64,000 nucleotides of DNA, taken from NCBI GenBank assembly GCA_963831535.1, contig CAWHQP010000002.1, forward strand, positions 186,001 to 250,000, read 5' to 3'. This DNA is from Bog-756 sp963831535. Its GTDB lineage: Bacteria; Actinomycetota; Acidimicrobiia; Acidimicrobiales; RAAP-2. The notes beneath the pieces were generated by a model. It was not told the DNA's origin, made no database searches, and saw nothing but the letters and a program-made list of their open reading frames with translations. Made by a program: the position numbers and the translations under genes. This document shows positions 62,749 to 64,000 of the stretch, piece after piece (positions within the stretch are counted from its first letter, which is position 1; each line of letters opens with the position of its first letter).

Positions 62749-64000
62749 CAGGACGCCGCCGACAGCATCTCGTCACCGGACTCGGTGGGGAGTTCCGCCA
62801 GATCGCCCACGATCCGGGCCCCGGCGCTCCGGTCGAACACCGTGCGGTAGGCATCGCCATAATCGGCCAGGTTCTGCTCCAGGGTGAACTCGGCCAGCAC
62901 GCGGGCTCGCGCCGCCCGGGCCATGGACCGGCGGTACTCCGGGTCGGTGAGTAGGTCGAGACAGGCTTCTGCCGTTCGTTCCGGGTTCTGCGGTGGGACG
63001 ATCACACCGGCGTCTCCGGAAGCTTCGGCCACGCCGCCCACATCTGTGGCCACGGTGGCCATACCCGAGGCCATGGCCTCGATGAGGCTGTAGGGGAAGC
63101 CCTCCGAGATGCTGGTCAGGAGGACCACGTGCCCGGAATGGTAGGCCTCGACCACCGACTCGGTCTGCCCTTCGAACGTGGCGAACGCCTCCAGTCCGAG
63201 ACGATCGCGCAGGGCGACGCACCGGTCGAAATAGGCCGCGTTCTCCTCGGACACACCGCCGTACATGCGGAGCCGCGCCGTCGGAAGCTCTTTGTGAACG
63301 AGGGCGAAGGCCTCGATCAACGTCTCGACGTCCTTCAGGGGACCGATACGACCCATCCAGACCAGGGTGGGGAGCTCAGGCTCGGTGGTGCCGGCGGTGA
63401 AGTGGTCGGTGTCGACGCCGTTGTAGATGGTCCGGATGCGCTCCGGATCAGCCCCGTTGGCCTCCTGCCACCGACGGTTGTAGTCGCACACTGGAGCGAT
63501 GGTCCCGGCGATCTGGTAGCCGGCCCAGGCCAGGTGCTTGTAGAAGCGCAGCATGAGTGAGCGGACGGCAAACGAGAACTTGTCCGGTGCATAGGAGAAG
63601 TAGCGCTCACGGAGGTAGATCCCGTGCTCACTGAGCACGAGCGGGGTCTCCTCGGACCAGTGCGCGCTCAGCGCCATCAGGATGGAGAGCCCGTTGGCCG
63701 ATGCGTGGCACAGATCGGCCCGGGGTGGGGAGACAAAGAGGGGGCGCAGAAGGTGGTCGAGGTGGTCGAGGACCTGGCTGGCATCGTGCACGGTCACCGG
63801 ACCCACATCGGAGACGAACTCCCGGTCGCCCGGCGTGGTGTCCTGCATAGCGCCCAGCAGCACCTCGAGTGACTCCCGGGTGCGCAACGCCCCGGCCATC
63901 GGCACCTCCCGGGCCAACTGGTAGAGCCGGTGGATGGCGTCGAGGAACTGTGCCTCACCGTCCACCCGGGCCATCGACTGGGCCAGCTGTTGGAAAGCAG
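62748..64000 (-). CDS. PelF-like GT4 glycosyltransferase (5' end beyond the window)
   Basis: The visible 417 codons read in one frame to the window edge and past ATG 63974. It has the PelF-type blocks DLCHASANGLSILMAL, LVLSEHGIYLRERYFSY, APVCDYNRRWQEANGADPER then IRTIYNGVDTDHF, and the GT4 donor site EGFPYSLIEAMASGMATVAT. PelF makes the Pel chain from a UDP-amino sugar in the cytoplasm. It overlaps the next gene by TGATG, so translation is coupled through the operon to glmS. GT4 membership is sure; the PelF subtype is likely. Confidence 0.82.
   Translation of the reverse strand, partial: AFQQLAQSMARVDGEAQFLDAIHRLYQLAREVPMAGALRTRESLEVLLGAMQDTTPGDREFVSDVGPVTVHDASQVLDHLDHLLRPLFVSPPRADLCHASANGLSILMALSAHWSEETPLVLSEHGIYLRERYFSYAPDKFSFAVRSLMLRFYKHLAWAGYQIAGTIAPVCDYNRRWQEANGADPERIRTIYNGVDTDHFTAGTTEPELPTLVWMGRIGPLKDVETLIEAFALVHKELPTARLRMYGGVSEENAAYFDRCVALRDRLGLEAFATFEGQTESVVEAYHSGHVVLLTSISEGFPYSLIEAMASGMATVATDVGGVAEASGDAGVIVPPQNPERTAEACLDLLTDPEYRRSMARAARARVLAEFTLEQNLADYGDAYRTVFDRSAGARIVGDLAELPTESGDEMLSAAS

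Overview
The window looks like a chromosomal segment of a high-GC actinomycete, most likely an Acidimicrobiia-type lineage (inference). The grounds are high GC throughout, a CIRCE-controlled groEL, actinobacterial-type HemQ, IcmF, LarB/LarC/LarE, DrrAB and MFS exporters, DUF35-thiolase lipid genes, and many GTG starts lying 6-8 bases after a TANNNT box, i.e. leaderless transcripts. There are no insertion sequences, CRISPR arrays, rRNA genes or phage genes. The only RNA gene seen is a tRNA-Ser(UGA).

Layout. 1-7.3 kb (minus strand): pstS, a cell-surface protein with a PEP-CTERM-like PEVP tail, a two-domain exosortase, a second related surface protein, pstC and pstA. This is a phosphate-uptake operon with an exosortase system inside it. 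7.5-9.3 kb: solo groEL with CIRCE and a terminator. 9.3-11.2 kb: hemQ-larE-NIL operon. 11.3-16.4 kb: a small four-cysteine protein, NUDIX, GNAT, a YHYH lipoprotein, a TetR/tautomerase pair with two palindromic operators (the tautomerase is frameshifted), and an ArsB/NhaD-type permease. 16.5-20.6 kb: FKBP lipoprotein, larC-larB, pheA, tRNA-Ser. 20.7-34.9 kb: exporters and small regulators (three DHA2 MFS pumps, one frameshifted; ArsR with two SRPBCC proteins; DinB; PadR; DrrAB). 35-49 kb: acyl-CoA metabolism (CoA-transferase, DUF35-thiolase fusion, enoyl-CoA hydratase, fused isobutyryl-CoA mutase split by a frameshift, acyl-CoA synthetase) with a MarR regulator and esterases. 48.7-56 kb: a CocE-type hydrolase, a xylulokinase-like kinase and a large LuxR-type (LAL) regulator. 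56-64 kb: spherulin-4/GH135 and GH114 hydrolases next to glmS, an SDR epimerase, a 12-helix membrane protein and a PelF-like glycosyltransferase. This reads as a Pel/galactosaminogalactan-like exopolysaccharide locus.

Two themes recur. First, LarE, LarB and LarC together give the nickel-pincer cofactor pathway, but no LarA-type user enzyme is present here. Second, several main genes (1625-2461, 22818, 33167, 37289-38938, 41072, 56158-57084) have poor start signals of their own but are preceded by a 10-44 codon ORF. That ORF has a clear Shine-Dalgarno or leaderless promoter, and its stop overlaps or abuts the main start. This suggests widespread translational coupling from mini-ORFs.

Three genes (tautomerase, MFS pump, IcmF) are each broken by an apparent loss of one base, two of them at a five-base C or G run, so assembly indels should be excluded before calling them pseudogenes.
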